Of a DNA stretch of 20,929 nt, positions 1 through 9,513 are shown in pieces. Below the pieces are notes generated by a model, which was not told where the DNA came from, searched no databases, and saw only the letters and a program-made list of their open reading frames with translations. Each line of letters begins with the position of its first letter. The first letter of the stretch is position 1. The DNA comes from Thermomicrobiaceae bacterium. Its GTDB lineage: Bacteria; Chloroflexota; Chloroflexia; Thermomicrobiales; Thermomicrobiaceae. Both the position numbers and the translations under genes were made by a program. The stretch lies in NCBI GenBank assembly GCA_007122555.1, contig SKTL01000175.1:1-20929 (forward strand). Reading direction: 5' to 3'.

Positions 1-1
1 C

Positions 2-145
2 GTGATGCTCGCCCCGGGATCCGCATTCGGACACGAGCACCACCTGCGCATTGGATTCGGGGCGAATCCGGAGAAGTTCCGCAAGGGGCTGGATGTCGCC
101 GGACAATACATTGAGCGAGTCGCCAGTGAACGAGGAACTCGCTAG
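2..145 (+). CDS. Class I/II PLP-dependent aminotransferase, C-terminal fragment
   Basis: The reading frame enters from the left edge and stops at TAG 143-145, leaving 47 residues. It reads VMLAPGSAFG, then EHHLRIGFG, then a final helix (NPEKFRKGLDVAGQYI). This pattern of APGSAFG followed by a conserved LRIGF strand and a last amphipathic helix is the C-terminal small domain of fold-type I aminotransferases of the aspartate aminotransferase family; the Arg of LRIGF is normally the substrate alpha-carboxylate ligand. The PLP lysine and most of the enzyme lie outside the window, so the substrate cannot be told. It converges on the aldolase gene to the right. The family call is fairly sure; the specific enzyme is unknown. 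Confidence 0.75.
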   Translation: MMLAPGSAFGHEHHLRIGFGANPEKFRKGLDVAGQYIERVASERGTR

Positions 146-150
146 TTCAA

Positions 151-181
151 ACGAAAACGGGCGGATTGTTCTGACCGCCCG
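151..181 (-). terminator. Rho-independent terminator of the aldolase gene
   Basis: CGGGCGG (158-164) pairs perfectly with CCGCCCG (175-181) around a 10-nt loop. Read on the minus strand the stem is followed by TTTTCGTTT (149-157 region), a fair U-tract. On the plus strand no T-run follows, so it serves mainly the leftward aldolase transcript, 28 bases past its stop codon. Confidence 0.65.
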
Positions 182-208
182 CTTGAATCGTCGCGATGTT
201 GTTGCTGC

Positions 209-1039
209 CTAGTAGCGGACCGTTGCGCCGGCTTCAGCGGTGTCGATTTCCGCCAGCTCCGATGGCGTCCAGCCAGACTCTTTGATGCTGTTGGTCAGAC
301 CCTCCAGCATGAACTTCATCTCGCTGGCCATTGCGCAGTACTGGAATCCCTCGGCGATTCGCTGCTTCATCCCATCCGGTCCGGACGTGTGAATGCCCGG
401 TGCCTTGCCGTGCTTCTTCGTCACTTCTCGAATGGTCTTGATTGCATCGACAAGTTCCGGAATGTCGCTTTCCAGCGAAACCCCGAGCCCGAGCCCCATC
501 GATGCCGCCAGGTCGTTTGGCCCGATGAAGCAGGCGTCGAATCCGGGCACGCTCATGATTTCTTCGATGTTGTTTACGCCATCAATATGCTCGATCTGGA
601 GCACCAGCAGAATGTTGTCGTTGGCGTTTTCGTAGTAGGTCTTTCCGCCGGTGTTGAAGCTCAGCGCGTGACGCCCGCCGCCAACACTGCGATTGCCCAT
701 CGGGTAGTATCGGGCTGCCTGGACAGCCTGTTCGGCTTCTTCCTTCGAGTTCACCATCGGAACAACGATGCCCCATGCGCCGGCATCCAGTACACGTTTG
801 AACGTTTCCGGAGTGTTCCATGGGATTCGGACCATGGGCGCCGTTCCTCCGGCTCCAATTGCCGCAAACATTTGCGAGAGGGTGCGGATGTCGACCGGGT
901 TGTGCTCGGCGTCAACCGTCAGCCAGTCGAACGGGAGCCGGCCGAGAAACTCGGCTGCTTCCGGGCTTGGGATCGATAGCCAGGTTCCGATGGATGGTTC
1001 GCCTGCTGCCAGGCGACGCTTGGCGTGGTTCGCGCGCAT
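209..1039 (-). CDS. HpcH/HpaI family aldolase
   Basis: This 276-residue protein is a class II, metal-dependent pyruvate aldolase of the HpcH/HpaI (2,4-dihydroxyhept-2-ene-1,7-dioate / 2-keto-3-deoxyglucarate aldolase) family, a TIM barrel that cleaves 2-keto-4-hydroxy acids to pyruvate plus an aldehyde. The active-site residues known from E. coli HpaI fall at nearly identical positions: His46 (DAEHNP), Arg71 (MVRIPW), metal ligands Glu150 (LQIEHIDG) and Asp176 (FIGPNDLA). The length is usual for the family. I chose ATG 1037-1039 over a GTG eight codons upstream because GGAGAGGA lies at the proper distance before it. The gene has its own promoter-like site at 1081-1093 and a terminator at 151-181, so it is probably a single-gene unit. 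The true substrate cannot be read from sequence; the adjacent aminotransferase does not obviously belong to the same pathway. Confidence 0.88.
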   Translation of the reverse strand: MRANHAKRRLAAGEPSIGTWLSIPSPEAAEFLGRLPFDWLTVDAEHNPVDIRTLSQMFAAIGAGGTAPMVRIPWNTPETFKRVLDAGAWGIVVPMVNSKEEAEQAVQAARYYPMGNRSVGGGRHALSFNTGGKTYYENANDNILLVLQIEHIDGVNNIEEIMSVPGFDACFIGPNDLAASMGLGLGVSLESDIPELVDAIKTIREVTKKHGKAPGIHTSGPDGMKQRIAEGFQYCAMASEMKFMLEGLTNSIKESGWTPSELAEIDTAEAGATVRY

Positions 1040-1080
1040 CGTTCTGTCCTCTCCATTGAGCACGGTATGTTTCGCGTCCG

Positions 1081-1093
1081 GTCATTATATGAC
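1081..1093 (-). promoter_or_regulatory. Candidate promoter -10 and operator of the aldolase gene
   Basis: The plus strand reads GTCAT TAT ATGAC, a perfect 5-bp inverted repeat with a 3-base centre. On the minus strand a consensus TATAAT (1089 to 1084) lies inside it, placing the transcript start near 1077 and a leader of about 38 bases before the ATG at 1039. No good -35 box is visible 16-18 bases upstream. A dyad over the -10 box suggests a repressor site, but the regulator is unknown. Confidence 0.45.
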
Positions 1094-1125
1094 GGATTCT
1101 GCAATCGCGGGGTCATTTCACCTGA

Positions 1126-1716
1126 TCAGGAATCGAAAACCAGGTAATTGACGTACGCGAATACTTCTCGAACGACATAGTGTTGCTCCGCCGGGCTGCC
1201 CGGTCGGATCGGACTCGTGGTGGTCGGCGAGCCGAGCGGATTCAGTCCGAGGTTGCCGGCAATCTGCTTGACCCGGAACATATGGAAGGGATCGCTTACC
1301 AGGATCACCGAATGTAACTGGCGCGCACGCAGTTGCTCCGCGGCCGCTTCCAGGCTCTCGCGCGAGTTCATCCCGACTGGCGCCGAGAGGAGACGGTCTT
1401 CCGGCACATTGAGACTGCGAAGGTAGTTGTACCCGACCTCCGCTTCGGAATAGATATCACCAGGCGCGACGCCCCCAGTCAGGACGATCAGATCGGCAAA
1501 TCCCTGTTCGTACAATGAATGGGCATGATCCAGCCTCGCGCGAAACGTCGTAGACGGGCGTCCATCCCACTGAGCAGTGCCAAGGACGACGATAGCGTCT
1601 GCCGGAGCAGCTTCATCCTGGCGCGCCTGGTTGACGATCGCGAGACCGATCAATCCGAGCGAGAGAATCACGAAGACGACTGCGACGACAGCCAGCAGCA
1701 CCGCCCCGCGAACCAC
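1126..1716 (-). CDS. YdcF/SanA-like DUF218 membrane protein
   Basis: The protein has 196 residues. One N-terminal membrane helix (about residues 4-28) is followed by an extracytoplasmic DUF218 (YdcF/SanA/ElyC) domain. Hallmarks visible are DAIVVLGTAQW with GRPS (40-55), the TGG turn with SEAEVGYNYL (80-100), NSRES (117-121) and ILVSDPFHMFR (138-148). SanA/ElyC members act in envelope or peptidoglycan-precursor homeostasis in enterobacteria; the chemistry of the domain is not firmly known, so no specific role is given here. The start is uncertain. GTG 1714-1716 is the only standard start, but no Shine-Dalgarno precedes it, and the frame stays open upstream to 1851 encoding an Arg-rich stretch with no ATG or GTG. 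It lies upstream of the aldolase on the same strand (86-base gap) and diverges from recX. Confidence 0.8.
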   Translation of the reverse strand: MVRGAVLLAVVAVVFVILSLGLIGLAIVNQARQDEAAPADAIVVLGTAQWDGRPSTTFRARLDHAHSLYEQGFADLIVLTGGVAPGDIYSEAEVGYNYLRSLNVPEDRLLSAPVGMNSRESLEAAAEQLRARQLHSVILVSDPFHMFRVKQIAGNLGLNPLGSPTTTSPIRPGSPAEQHYVVREVFAYVNYLVFDS

Positions 1717-1832
1717 CCGGGCGACCGGATCGGACCGGTTTGATCTGGTGCGCTCGGTATGCAGCGAGCGTCGTGGATAGTCCTGGCGTCGGCGTCTCTG
1801 CTGGGAAGGAATTGTTCCAGGCCTGTCAGCTA

Positions 1833-1861
1833 ATGACGGGGTATCGCGTTACTGGCATACT
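1833..1861 (+). promoter_or_regulatory. Possible recX promoter giving a leaderless mRNA
   Basis: A -10-like CATACT (1856-1861) ends six bases before the recX ATG at 1868, with a weak ATGACG (1833-1838) 17 bases upstream as -35. This spacing would start transcription at or next to the ATG. It agrees with the absence of any Shine-Dalgarno in ACTCGTTCT before the start codon. The boxes are weak. Confidence 0.33.
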
Positions 1862-1867
1862 CGTTCT

Positions 1868-2527
1868 ATGAACGAAACATCCAGCCATACGGGAAGGATA
1901 ACCGAGATTCGGGATCAAGTGCGAGATCCCGAGCGGGTCAGTTTGTTCATTGACGGTGAATTCCGGATGGGATTGCCGCGGATTGCCGTTGCCGAACATG
2001 GACTTCGGGTCGGCCAACTACTCACAGATCAGGATCTCCGCGACCTGGAAGCCGTCGATGAGATCAGTCGCGCGAAGGACCATGCGGTCCGGTTGCTCTC
2101 TTTTCGGCCGCGTTCACGCCAGGAGCTTCTGTCGCGTCTGAAGCGCAAGGGTTTTAGCGAGCAGTCCACAGAGGCGGCGATCGAACGAATGATCGAGCTG
2201 GGCTACGTCAATGACGAGGAGTTCGCTGCCTACTGGGTGGAGAACCGGCAATCCCACCGCCCGAGAGGGCGCCGGCTGATGGCGAGCGAGCTGCGGTCCA
2301 AAGGCGTCCCTCCGGAAATTGTCGACCAGGCGCTTGATGAAGCCGAGATCGACGAGTACGGCGCCGCACTGGAGCTCGCCTGGAAACGAACAGAGCGCCT
2401 GCATGGACTGGAACGGGATGTCTGGCGACGACGCATGGCCGGGTTCTTGCAGCGCCGGGGTTACGGATGGGATGTCGTTCGGCGGGTGATGGAAGAAATC
2501 GAGCAATCCAGCAGTGAAGAGGCGTAG
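1868..2527 (+). CDS. recX: Regulatory protein RecX
   Basis: RecX binds RecA filaments and limits RecA ATPase and strand exchange during recombination and SOS. The 219-residue product has the standard all-helical layout of three-helix repeats. The N-terminal part (residues 9-60, with ERVSLFIDGEF) is the pre-domain common in longer RecX proteins. It is followed by AKDHAVRLLSFRPRSRQEL and LSRLKRKGF, then IERMIELGYVNDEEFA, then RGRRLMASELRSKGVPPEIVDQAL, and a last repeat near the C-terminus. The ATG at 1868 is the first start, lacks a ribosome site and may be leaderless. recA is not adjacent, unlike in many genomes. A sigma70-like promoter for the next gene follows it, so it is probably monocistronic. 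Confidence 0.88.
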   Translation: MNETSSHTGRITEIRDQVRDPERVSLFIDGEFRMGLPRIAVAEHGLRVGQLLTDQDLRDLEAVDEISRAKDHAVRLLSFRPRSRQELLSRLKRKGFSEQSTEAAIERMIELGYVNDEEFAAYWVENRQSHRPRGRRLMASELRSKGVPPEIVDQALDEAEIDEYGAALELAWKRTERLHGLERDVWRRRMAGFLQRRGYGWDVVRRVMEEIEQSSSEEA

Positions 2528-2555
2528 CGCACCAACCAGAGCTGGCGATGCCAAG

Positions 2556-2584
2556 TTGGAGTGAGCCCGGACGGTTGCTATACT
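2556..2584 (+). promoter_or_regulatory. Sigma70-type promoter upstream of the MBL-fold gene
   Basis: TTGGAG (2556-2561) and TATACT (2579-2584) are separated by exactly 17 bases. The -10 matches 5 of 6 consensus bases. Transcription would begin near 2591, leaving a leader of about 70 bases before ATG 2662. Confidence 0.6.
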
Positions 2585-2661
2585 CTCATAGGCCGCTGGA
2601 ATACCTTTCCTTTTGAATGTGCCCACGAACAAATTGCTCGAGAGAATGTTGGATGGCGTAA

Positions 2662-3300
2662 ATGGCTGAAATCATCTGGTACGGTCATGCCTGTTTTGAA
2701 GTCCGTGGCCGGAATGTCACAGTGCTGATGGATCCGGTACCGCGGTCTTCCGGGTATGACATGGGTAAGCCGTCAGCCGACATTGTGACCGTCAGCCATG
2801 ATCATAAGGGACACACTGCTCTGGAAAACGTGCAGGAAGGCTACCGACTGATCAACGGTCCTGGAGAGTACGAAATCCAGGAAGTCTACATTAACGGGAT
2901 CCAGACCTATCACGACACAGAACGCGGCAAGAAACTCGGCAGGAACACGGTCTACGTGGTCGAAATCGAAGAGTTGGTGGTCTGTCATCTGGGCGATATC
3001 GGCCATGTTCTGACTGACCAGCAGGCCGAATTGATCAGTTCCGTTGACGTGTTACTCGTTCCGGCTGGCGGGGGACCGACAATCACGCCGGCGCAAGCGG
3101 CCGAAGTTATCGCGCAGATCGAACCCGGGATTGTCATCCCGATGCAGTTTCAGACTGAGCAGGGCGACGCTGATCGGGATCCGGTGGACGGATTTCTACG
3201 CGAGATGGCGGCCGCCGAACACGAGACGCTCGAACGCCTGCGGGTTCGAAAATCGGATATCGGAGAATCAGCGAAAGTTGTTGTTCTGGAGCCGGCCTGA
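2662..3300 (+). CDS. UlaG-like metallo-beta-lactamase-fold hydrolase
   Basis: This 212-residue protein belongs to the compact UlaG/COG2220-type metallo-beta-lactamase fold group. It begins with IIWYGHACFEV and LMDPVPR, has the metal site SHDHKGH (His46, His48, His51), GPGEYEI (66-72), CHLGDIGHVL (His109, Asp112, His115) and a late VIPMQF strand. The usual HxHxDH motif reads HDHKGH, so the Asp that normally binds the second metal is Gly50. This may be a subgroup trait or mean altered metal use. UlaG itself is an ascorbate-6-phosphate lactonase, but most relatives in free-living bacteria have no known substrate, so no reaction is claimed. The start is preceded by a modest GGATGG. It has its own promoter, and a hairpin covers its stop codon, so it is likely transcribed alone. 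Confidence 0.8.
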   Translation: MAEIIWYGHACFEVRGRNVTVLMDPVPRSSGYDMGKPSADIVTVSHDHKGHTALENVQEGYRLINGPGEYEIQEVYINGIQTYHDTERGKKLGRNTVYVVEIEELVVCHLGDIGHVLTDQQAELISSVDVLLVPAGGGPTITPAQAAEVIAQIEPGIVIPMQFQTEQGDADRDPVDGFLREMAAAEHETLERLRVRKSDIGESAKVVVLEPA

Positions 3301-3321
3301 TGGATCAGGGCCGGCTCCTTT
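3288..3321 (+). terminator. Terminator hairpin overlapping the MBL gene stop codon
   Basis: GGAGCCGGCCTGAT (3288-3301) pairs with ATCAGGGCCGGCTCC (3304-3318), 14 pairs with a single bulged G. TTTACGTT follows. The hairpin contains the TGA stop (3298-3300). The U-tract is short, so some read-through into pyrG is possible. Confidence 0.6.
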
Positions 3322-3326
3322 ACGTT

Positions 3327-5073
<1,747 letters not shown>

Positions 5074-5078
5074 CGCGA

Positions 5079-5107
5079 TTGTGGCCGAAAAGGCATTGTG
5101 ATAGGAT
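5079..5107 (+). promoter_or_regulatory. Candidate promoter of the ATP synthase operon
   Basis: TTGTGG (5079-5084), a 17-base spacer and TAGGAT (5102-5107) lie between the pyrG stop and the first atp gene. Transcription would begin around 5114, so the mRNA would be almost leaderless for the GTG at 5117. Both boxes are imperfect; TAGGA could alternatively act as a ribosome site in a transcript coming from pyrG. Confidence 0.38.
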
Positions 5108-5116
5108 TCGCAATCG

Positions 5117-5347
5117 GTGCGGGATCAGGATGAGAACCCGCTCTTTGACAGGCAGCAACTAAAGGCCGTGGGCCTTGCAGCGGGATTGGGTTGCTCGGTA
5201 GTTGCCAGTCTCATCATGTGCGTCCTGGGGGGGATTCTCCTCGATCGCTGGCTTGAAACGACACCACTCTTCACCCTTGCCGGCGTTTTGTTAGGGATCT
5301 TCGCCGCGGGCAGCCAGCTTTACCGGCTTGCTCGAACAGGACGCTGA
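5117..5347 (+). CDS. AtpZ/AtpI-type F0F1 ATPase accessory protein
   Basis: This 76-residue protein has two membrane helices (about 17-40 and 49-68) with a short loop LLDRWLETTPLF between them. The G-rich first helix ending in GGILLDRW and the second ending in QLYRLAR match the AtpZ/AtpI family at the head of many atp operons, which is thought to assist c-ring assembly or carry magnesium. The two-helix size fits AtpZ better than the four-helix AtpI. The start is GTG with only a weak TAGGA upstream. It lies 74 bases before atpB. Position and shape make the call good; the exact function in the family is unsettled. Confidence 0.78.
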   Translation: MRDQDENPLFDRQQLKAVGLAAGLGCSVVASLIMCVLGGILLDRWLETTPLFTLAGVLLGIFAAGSQLYRLARTGR

Positions 5348-5421
5348 AAAGTGCGTTTGCATGTTTGCGCGCAACATGGTGAAATCAGGCGGTTGCCGAC
5401 GATTAACGGCAAGGAGCTTCG

Positions 5422-6267
5422 ATGGACTTACACGTTGAAGTCGCGCCAGAGGTGCTTGGAAGGGTGCCGTTTCCTGGCACCAATTTCGAGCTACTCATCA
5501 CGAACTCCTTCTTCACAATGTTGCTGGTTATGGGCGGCTTGCTCATCGTCGGCACTTTGATCGCTCGTCGCTCAACTCTCATTCCAGGTCACGTTCAAGC
5601 CGTTTTCGAATTGCTTGCGGAGTTCATGCTCAACCTCGTTGAGAGCGCCGCAGGCAAGACATTCGCCCGCCGGATTTTTCCGCTCGTGGGTGGTGTCTTT
5701 ATTTTTATCCTCTTCGCCAACTTCTCCGGTCTGTTGCCAGGTATGGAGACAATCCACTGGGATGTCGACGGATATGACATTCCGGTTCTTCGGCCGCCCA
5801 GCGCAGACCTGAATATGACGATTGCAATGGCGCTGGTGACATTTATGGCCGTGCAGTTCTTCGGGATTTCGGCGCACGGTTTCATCGGACGTATCAAGCA
5901 TATGGCGGATCCGCCATTCCTGTTTCCAATTGAAGTCATCAGTGAGTTTTCCCGAATCATCTCGCTGTCGTTCCGTTTGTTTGGGAACGTCTTTGCGGGA
6001 GAGGTGCTGCTCGGTGTGATGTACACCATCGCCAGCATTATCAAGATCAGCGTCGTGGGCCTGCTGATCCCGGTTGTCTTCCTCTATCTTGAGGTGCTGT
6101 TCGGGGCGATCCAGGCGCTGGTGTTCGCGTTGTTGACGTTGATCTATATCGTGCTTGCCTCGGCGCACCACGACGAGGGGCATGAGGAACCGGCTGCAGA
6201 GCAGGAAGTCGCCAGTCAGGCGTCGAGCTCGGAATCGGTTCCGCACGGTTCAGTCAGCGGCGACTAA
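5422..6267 (+). CDS. atpB: ATP synthase subunit a
   Basis: Subunit a forms the two proton half-channels of the membrane F0 motor against the c-ring. The 281-residue protein has about six hydrophobic segments and the family signature EFSRIISLSFRLFGNVFAGE, in which Arg185 is the essential arginine facing the c-subunit carboxylate. The terminal membrane segment FALLTLIYIVLASAHH is also typical. A hydrophilic tail of about 30 residues (from residue 250), rich in Glu and Ser, extends past the usual end and is probably dispensable. AAGGAG (5411-5416) gives a clear start at ATG 5422. It is followed by a 102-base gap with a hairpin before atpE. Confidence 0.97.
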   Translation: MDLHVEVAPEVLGRVPFPGTNFELLITNSFFTMLLVMGGLLIVGTLIARRSTLIPGHVQAVFELLAEFMLNLVESAAGKTFARRIFPLVGGVFIFILFANFSGLLPGMETIHWDVDGYDIPVLRPPSADLNMTIAMALVTFMAVQFFGISAHGFIGRIKHMADPPFLFPIEVISEFSRIISLSFRLFGNVFAGEVLLGVMYTIASIIKISVVGLLIPVVFLYLEVLFGAIQALVFALLTLIYIVLASAHHDEGHEEPAAEQEVASQASSSESVPHGSVSGD

Positions 6268-6282
6268 TCTAAATTTTGTGGA

Positions 6283-6302
6283 CGATCGCCCGGCGATCGG
6301 GC
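6283..6302 (+). other. Two overlapping alternative hairpins between atpB and atpE
   Basis: CGATCGCC (6283-6290) and GGCGATCG (6292-6299) form a 17-base odd palindrome. GCCCG (6288-6292) and CGGGC (6298-6302) form a second stem with loop GCGAT. The two share bases and cannot form together. The second is the better RNA hairpin because the first needs its centre opened. No T-run follows, so it is not an ordinary terminator. Confidence 0.45.
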
Positions 6303-6369
6303 ATTGGGATCGTGTCAGTAGTGGTTCGTCGGTATGCCGAGAGCGTGCCGATGGAGGGAGGAAGTCTAA

Positions 6370-6615
<246 letters not shown>

Positions 6616-6631
6616 AACGGGCCACGACGGT

Positions 6632-6661
6632 CGGCGCCTTCGCATACGTCTGAGGGCGCCG
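6632..6661 (+). other. Stem-loop downstream of atpE
   Basis: CGGCGCCTTC (6632-6641) pairs with GAGGGCGCCG (6652-6661), ten pairs including one G-U, around a 10-nt loop. No T-tract follows, so it is more likely an mRNA-stabilising or processing element, or a weak attenuator, than a full terminator. Confidence 0.55.
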
Positions 6662-6762
6662 CTTGGAACGTGGTGCGCTGAGTTCTCGGACTGAACGCAT
6701 CACAGGAACCGCTGGGTACGAGCAGTTCGGTGGCCGGACTAGTCGATGATGAGGATTCGCTA

Positions 6763-7266
6763 ATGGAAGCGCTCGGTATAAATCTTGAAAATCTCCTGAT
6801 TCAGCTCTTCGCGTTTGTTGTTTTCATTGCGATCTTCTGGAAGTTCGCACTGGGGCCGATCACGAGGATGCTTGATGAGCGACAGGAGCGCATCCGGGAC
6901 AGCATGGAAGCTGCTGAGCGGATGGAGCAGGAGCTCGCCGCGACACAGGCCAGGAACGAAGAAATCCTGGCTGAGGGGCGGCGGGAAGCGCAGGAAGTTT
7001 TGAGCACCGCTCGCGAGAACAGCGAGCAGATCCTGAATCGGGCTCGCGAACAGTCTCAGCAACAGGCTGATCAGATGATCGAAAAGGCTCGATTGACGAT
7101 CGAATCCGAGCGTCAACAGGCCTGGAGCGAGCTTCGTGAAGAAGTTGCCGAGCTGGCTATTTCCGCTGCGACGAAGATCGTGCGGCAGGAGCTGGACCGG
7201 GAGAAGCACGCCGAGCTCATTCGTGAGACGCTGGCCGAAGCTGATGGACAGCAGCCGCAGGACTAG
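6763..7266 (+). CDS. atpF: ATP synthase subunit b
   Basis: Subunit b is the outer stalk that holds F1 against F0. The 167-residue product has one N-terminal membrane helix (NLLIQLFAFVVFIAIFWKFA) followed by a conserved GPITRMLDERQERI and a long charged coiled coil of about 120 residues rich in Glu, Arg, Gln and Ala. The C-terminal part AISAATKIVRQELDREKH is the family's delta-binding end. I prefer ATG 6763, with GAGGA at 6751-6755, over a GTG at 6730 that has no ribosome site and would add 11 acidic residues before the membrane helix. Confidence 0.95.
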   Translation: MEALGINLENLLIQLFAFVVFIAIFWKFALGPITRMLDERQERIRDSMEAAERMEQELAATQARNEEILAEGRREAQEVLSTARENSEQILNRAREQSQQQADQMIEKARLTIESERQQAWSELREEVAELAISAATKIVRQELDREKHAELIRETLAEADGQQPQD

Positions 7267-7331
7267 TTCTGGTTATCTGATCAGAGGTAGCGGACTGATA
7301 GGGTCACGCGCAGCAAGAGGGGGAGCACGAA

Positions 7332-7865
7332 ATGGCAGTCGCTGGTGCGGCAAAGCGCTATGGACAGGCTGCGTTCGACGTTGCCAGAGAACATGATCTG
7401 GTGGATCAGTGGGAAACGGATTTCTCAATGATCTCCGAGATCCTTCGGGATCCCGGGACGATGGAGTACTTCCTGAGCCCGGCGGTTCCGCGGAGTTCCA
7501 AGGTCGATGCGCTCACCCGGATGCTGCCGGACGAGAACCAGTTGCTGCTCCGAAACCTTCTGTTGCTGTTGCTCGAACGGCGCAGGTTTCATCAGATACA
7601 CGATGTCGCCGCGGTCTTCCTGGAACTCGTTCTGGAACAGCGTGGTATTGTCGTGGCGCGGGTGGCCACTGCAATCGAGCTGACTGAGGATGAGATGTCT
7701 CTGGTCAAGGATCGGCTGAGCGAGATTCTTGGCAAACAGATCGAGATCTTGCCGCAGGTCGATCCGGAAATGATTGGCGGAATCATTGCCCAGATCGGTG
7801 ACGATCTGTTTGATGGAAGTGTCCGCACCCAACTCGCATTGCTCAGGCGTCGTCTGGCGAGCTAG
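7332..7865 (+). CDS. atpH: ATP synthase subunit delta
   Basis: Delta joins the peripheral stalk to the top of the alpha3-beta3 head. The 177-residue product has the usual N-terminal six-helix domain, starting AGAAKRYGQAAFDVA with its conserved AxRYAxAxF pattern, and the C-terminal signature with GGIIAQIGDDLFDGSVRTQL (about 148-167). GGGGGAG lies just before ATG 7332. It sits between atpF and atpA as in most bacteria. Confidence 0.95.
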   Translation: MAVAGAAKRYGQAAFDVAREHDLVDQWETDFSMISEILRDPGTMEYFLSPAVPRSSKVDALTRMLPDENQLLLRNLLLLLLERRRFHQIHDVAAVFLELVLEQRGIVVARVATAIELTEDEMSLVKDRLSEILGKQIEILPQVDPEMIGGIIAQIGDDLFDGSVRTQLALLRRRLAS

Positions 7866-7958
7866 ACCGCCCGAGCATCTGCGTAGACTGATTAAGATGA
7901 CTACAAGGCGCATGATCCCGAAGGGGCGAGTGGCCAATTTCGAGATTCTGGAGGAGTC

Positions 7959-9467
7959 ATGGTCGCACGATCGACTGAGATACGCGACATTCTGAAGCAA
8001 CAGATTGAGTCGTTCGGCACTGAGCTTTCGGTGACGAACGTTGGCTATGTCGTGGAGGTCGGTGACGGTATCGCCCAGGTCCACGGGCTTCGGGATGTCA
8101 TGGCCAATGAGCTGGTCGAGTTCTCCACAGGCGTCATGGGAATGGCGTTCAACCTCGAGGAAGACTCGGTTGGCGTCATCATCATGGGTGAGTACACCGA
8201 CATTGAAGAAGGCGATGAGGTCAAGGCGACCGGACGGATTATTCAGGTTCCGGTAGGCCAGGCGATGGTTGGCCGGGTTGTCAACGCGCTGGGAGAACCG
8301 CTTGACGGCAAGGGACCGATTGAGACCGAGACGTTCCGTCCGGTTGAGCGCATTGCTCCTGGCGTGATTAGCCGCCAGGACGTCGACACCGCGCTCCAGA
8401 CCGGTGTCAAGGCGATCGACTCGATCATTCCGATCGGGCGAGGTCAGCGTGAGCTGATCATCGGCGACCGCCAGACCGGTAAGAGCGCAATTGCAATCGA
8501 TACGATCATCAACCAGAAAGATGATGACGTCATCTCAATCTACGTTGCGATCGGCCAGAAGCGGGCTCAGGTCGCCCAGACGGTGGCGACGCTCGAGCGC
8601 TACGGCGCAATGGATAGCACCATCGTCGTTGTTGCATCCGCCGCTGACCCGGCGCCGATGCAGTTTATTGCTCCATACGCCGGGTGCGCGATGGGCGAGG
8701 AGTTCATGGAGAATGGCGGCCATGCGCTGGTCGTGTATGACGACCTCTCCAAGCATGCCTGGGCCTACCGGCAGGTTTCGCTGCTCATGCGGCGCCCCCC
8801 AGGACGTGAAGCCTATCCGGGCGACGTTTTCTATCTGCATTCTCGCCTGCTGGAGCGCGCCGCGCGATTGCGTGACGACCTTGGCGGCGGCAGTCTTACG
8901 GCGCTGCCGATTATTGAGACCCAGGGTAATGACGTTTCGGCATACATTCCGACGAACGTTATCTCGATTACCGACGGGCAGATCTTCCTTGAGACCGACC
9001 TCTTCTACGCCGGTGTTCGACCGGCAGTGAACGCTGGTCTCTCGGTGTCCCGTGTAGGCGGCGACGCGCAGATTCGGGCTATGCGGCAGGTAGCCGGCAA
9101 GATGAAGCTCGAGCTGGCGCAATACCGCGAGCTCGCCGCGTTCGCTCAGTTCGCATCCGATCTTGATCCGGCGACGCGCCGGCAGATCGATCGTGGTGCG
9201 CGTTTGACCGAAGTGCTCAAGCAGGGACAGTACAGGCCGATGCCGGTTGCCGAACAGGTGTCCTCCATCTGGCTCGCAACGAACGGCTACATGGACGATG
9301 TGCCGGTCGAGCGTATCGGGGAGTGCGAGGAGTCGTTCCTGGAGCACATGCGCACGTCATACTCCGGTCTCCTGGATGACATCGTCAGCCGGGGCCGTAT
9401 CGAAGACGATATGACGGAAACGTTCCAGAAAGCGGCGGACGAGTTCAAGAAGAACATCTGGTCGTAG
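7959..9467 (+). CDS. atpA: ATP synthase subunit alpha
   Basis: Alpha is the non-catalytic nucleotide-binding subunit of the F1 head. The 502-residue protein shows the N-terminal beta-barrel ([10 protein letters not shown]), Walker A GDRQTGKS at 169-176, and the late signature [10 protein letters not shown] whose Arg is the arginine finger reaching into the beta site. Length is normal. GGAGGAG stands directly before ATG 7959. The 93 bases between atpH and atpA hold no visible structure of note. Confidence 0.98.
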   Translation: MVARSTEIRDILKQQIESFGTELSVTNVGYVVEVGDGIAQVHGLRDVMANELVEFSTGVMGMAFNLEEDSVGVIIMGEYTDIEEGDEVKATGRIIQVPVGQAMVGRVVNALGEPLDGKGPIETETFRPVERIAPGVISRQDVDTALQTGVKAIDSIIPIGRGQRELIIGDRQTGKSAIAIDTIINQKDDDVISIYVAIGQKRAQVAQTVATLERYGAMDSTIVVVASAADPAPMQFIAPYAGCAMGEEFMENGGHALVVYDDLSKHAWAYRQVSLLMRRPPGREAYPGDVFYLHSRLLERAARLRDDLGGGSLTALPIIETQGNDVSAYIPTNVISITDGQIFLETDLFYAGVRPAVNAGLSVSRVGGDAQIRAMRQVAGKMKLELAQYRELAAFAQFASDLDPATRRQIDRGARLTEVLKQGQYRPMPVAEQVSSIWLATNGYMDDVPVERIGECEESFLEHMRTSYSGLLDDIVSRGRIEDDMTETFQKAADEFKKNIWS

Positions 9468-9513
9468 CGAGTCATGCTGGTGAGTTTGCAGATTATCAGG
9501 GAGGGCGAGAGCT

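Noticed and set aside
389..979. Plus-strand open frame opposite the aldolase
   Set aside because: The minus-strand aldolase has all four active-site residues at expected positions; the plus-strand frame has no motif and no ribosome site.
6730..6762. Earlier GTG start for atpF
   Set aside because: It would add an acidic peptide before the membrane helix and has no ribosome site, while ATG 6763 has GAGGA at proper spacing.
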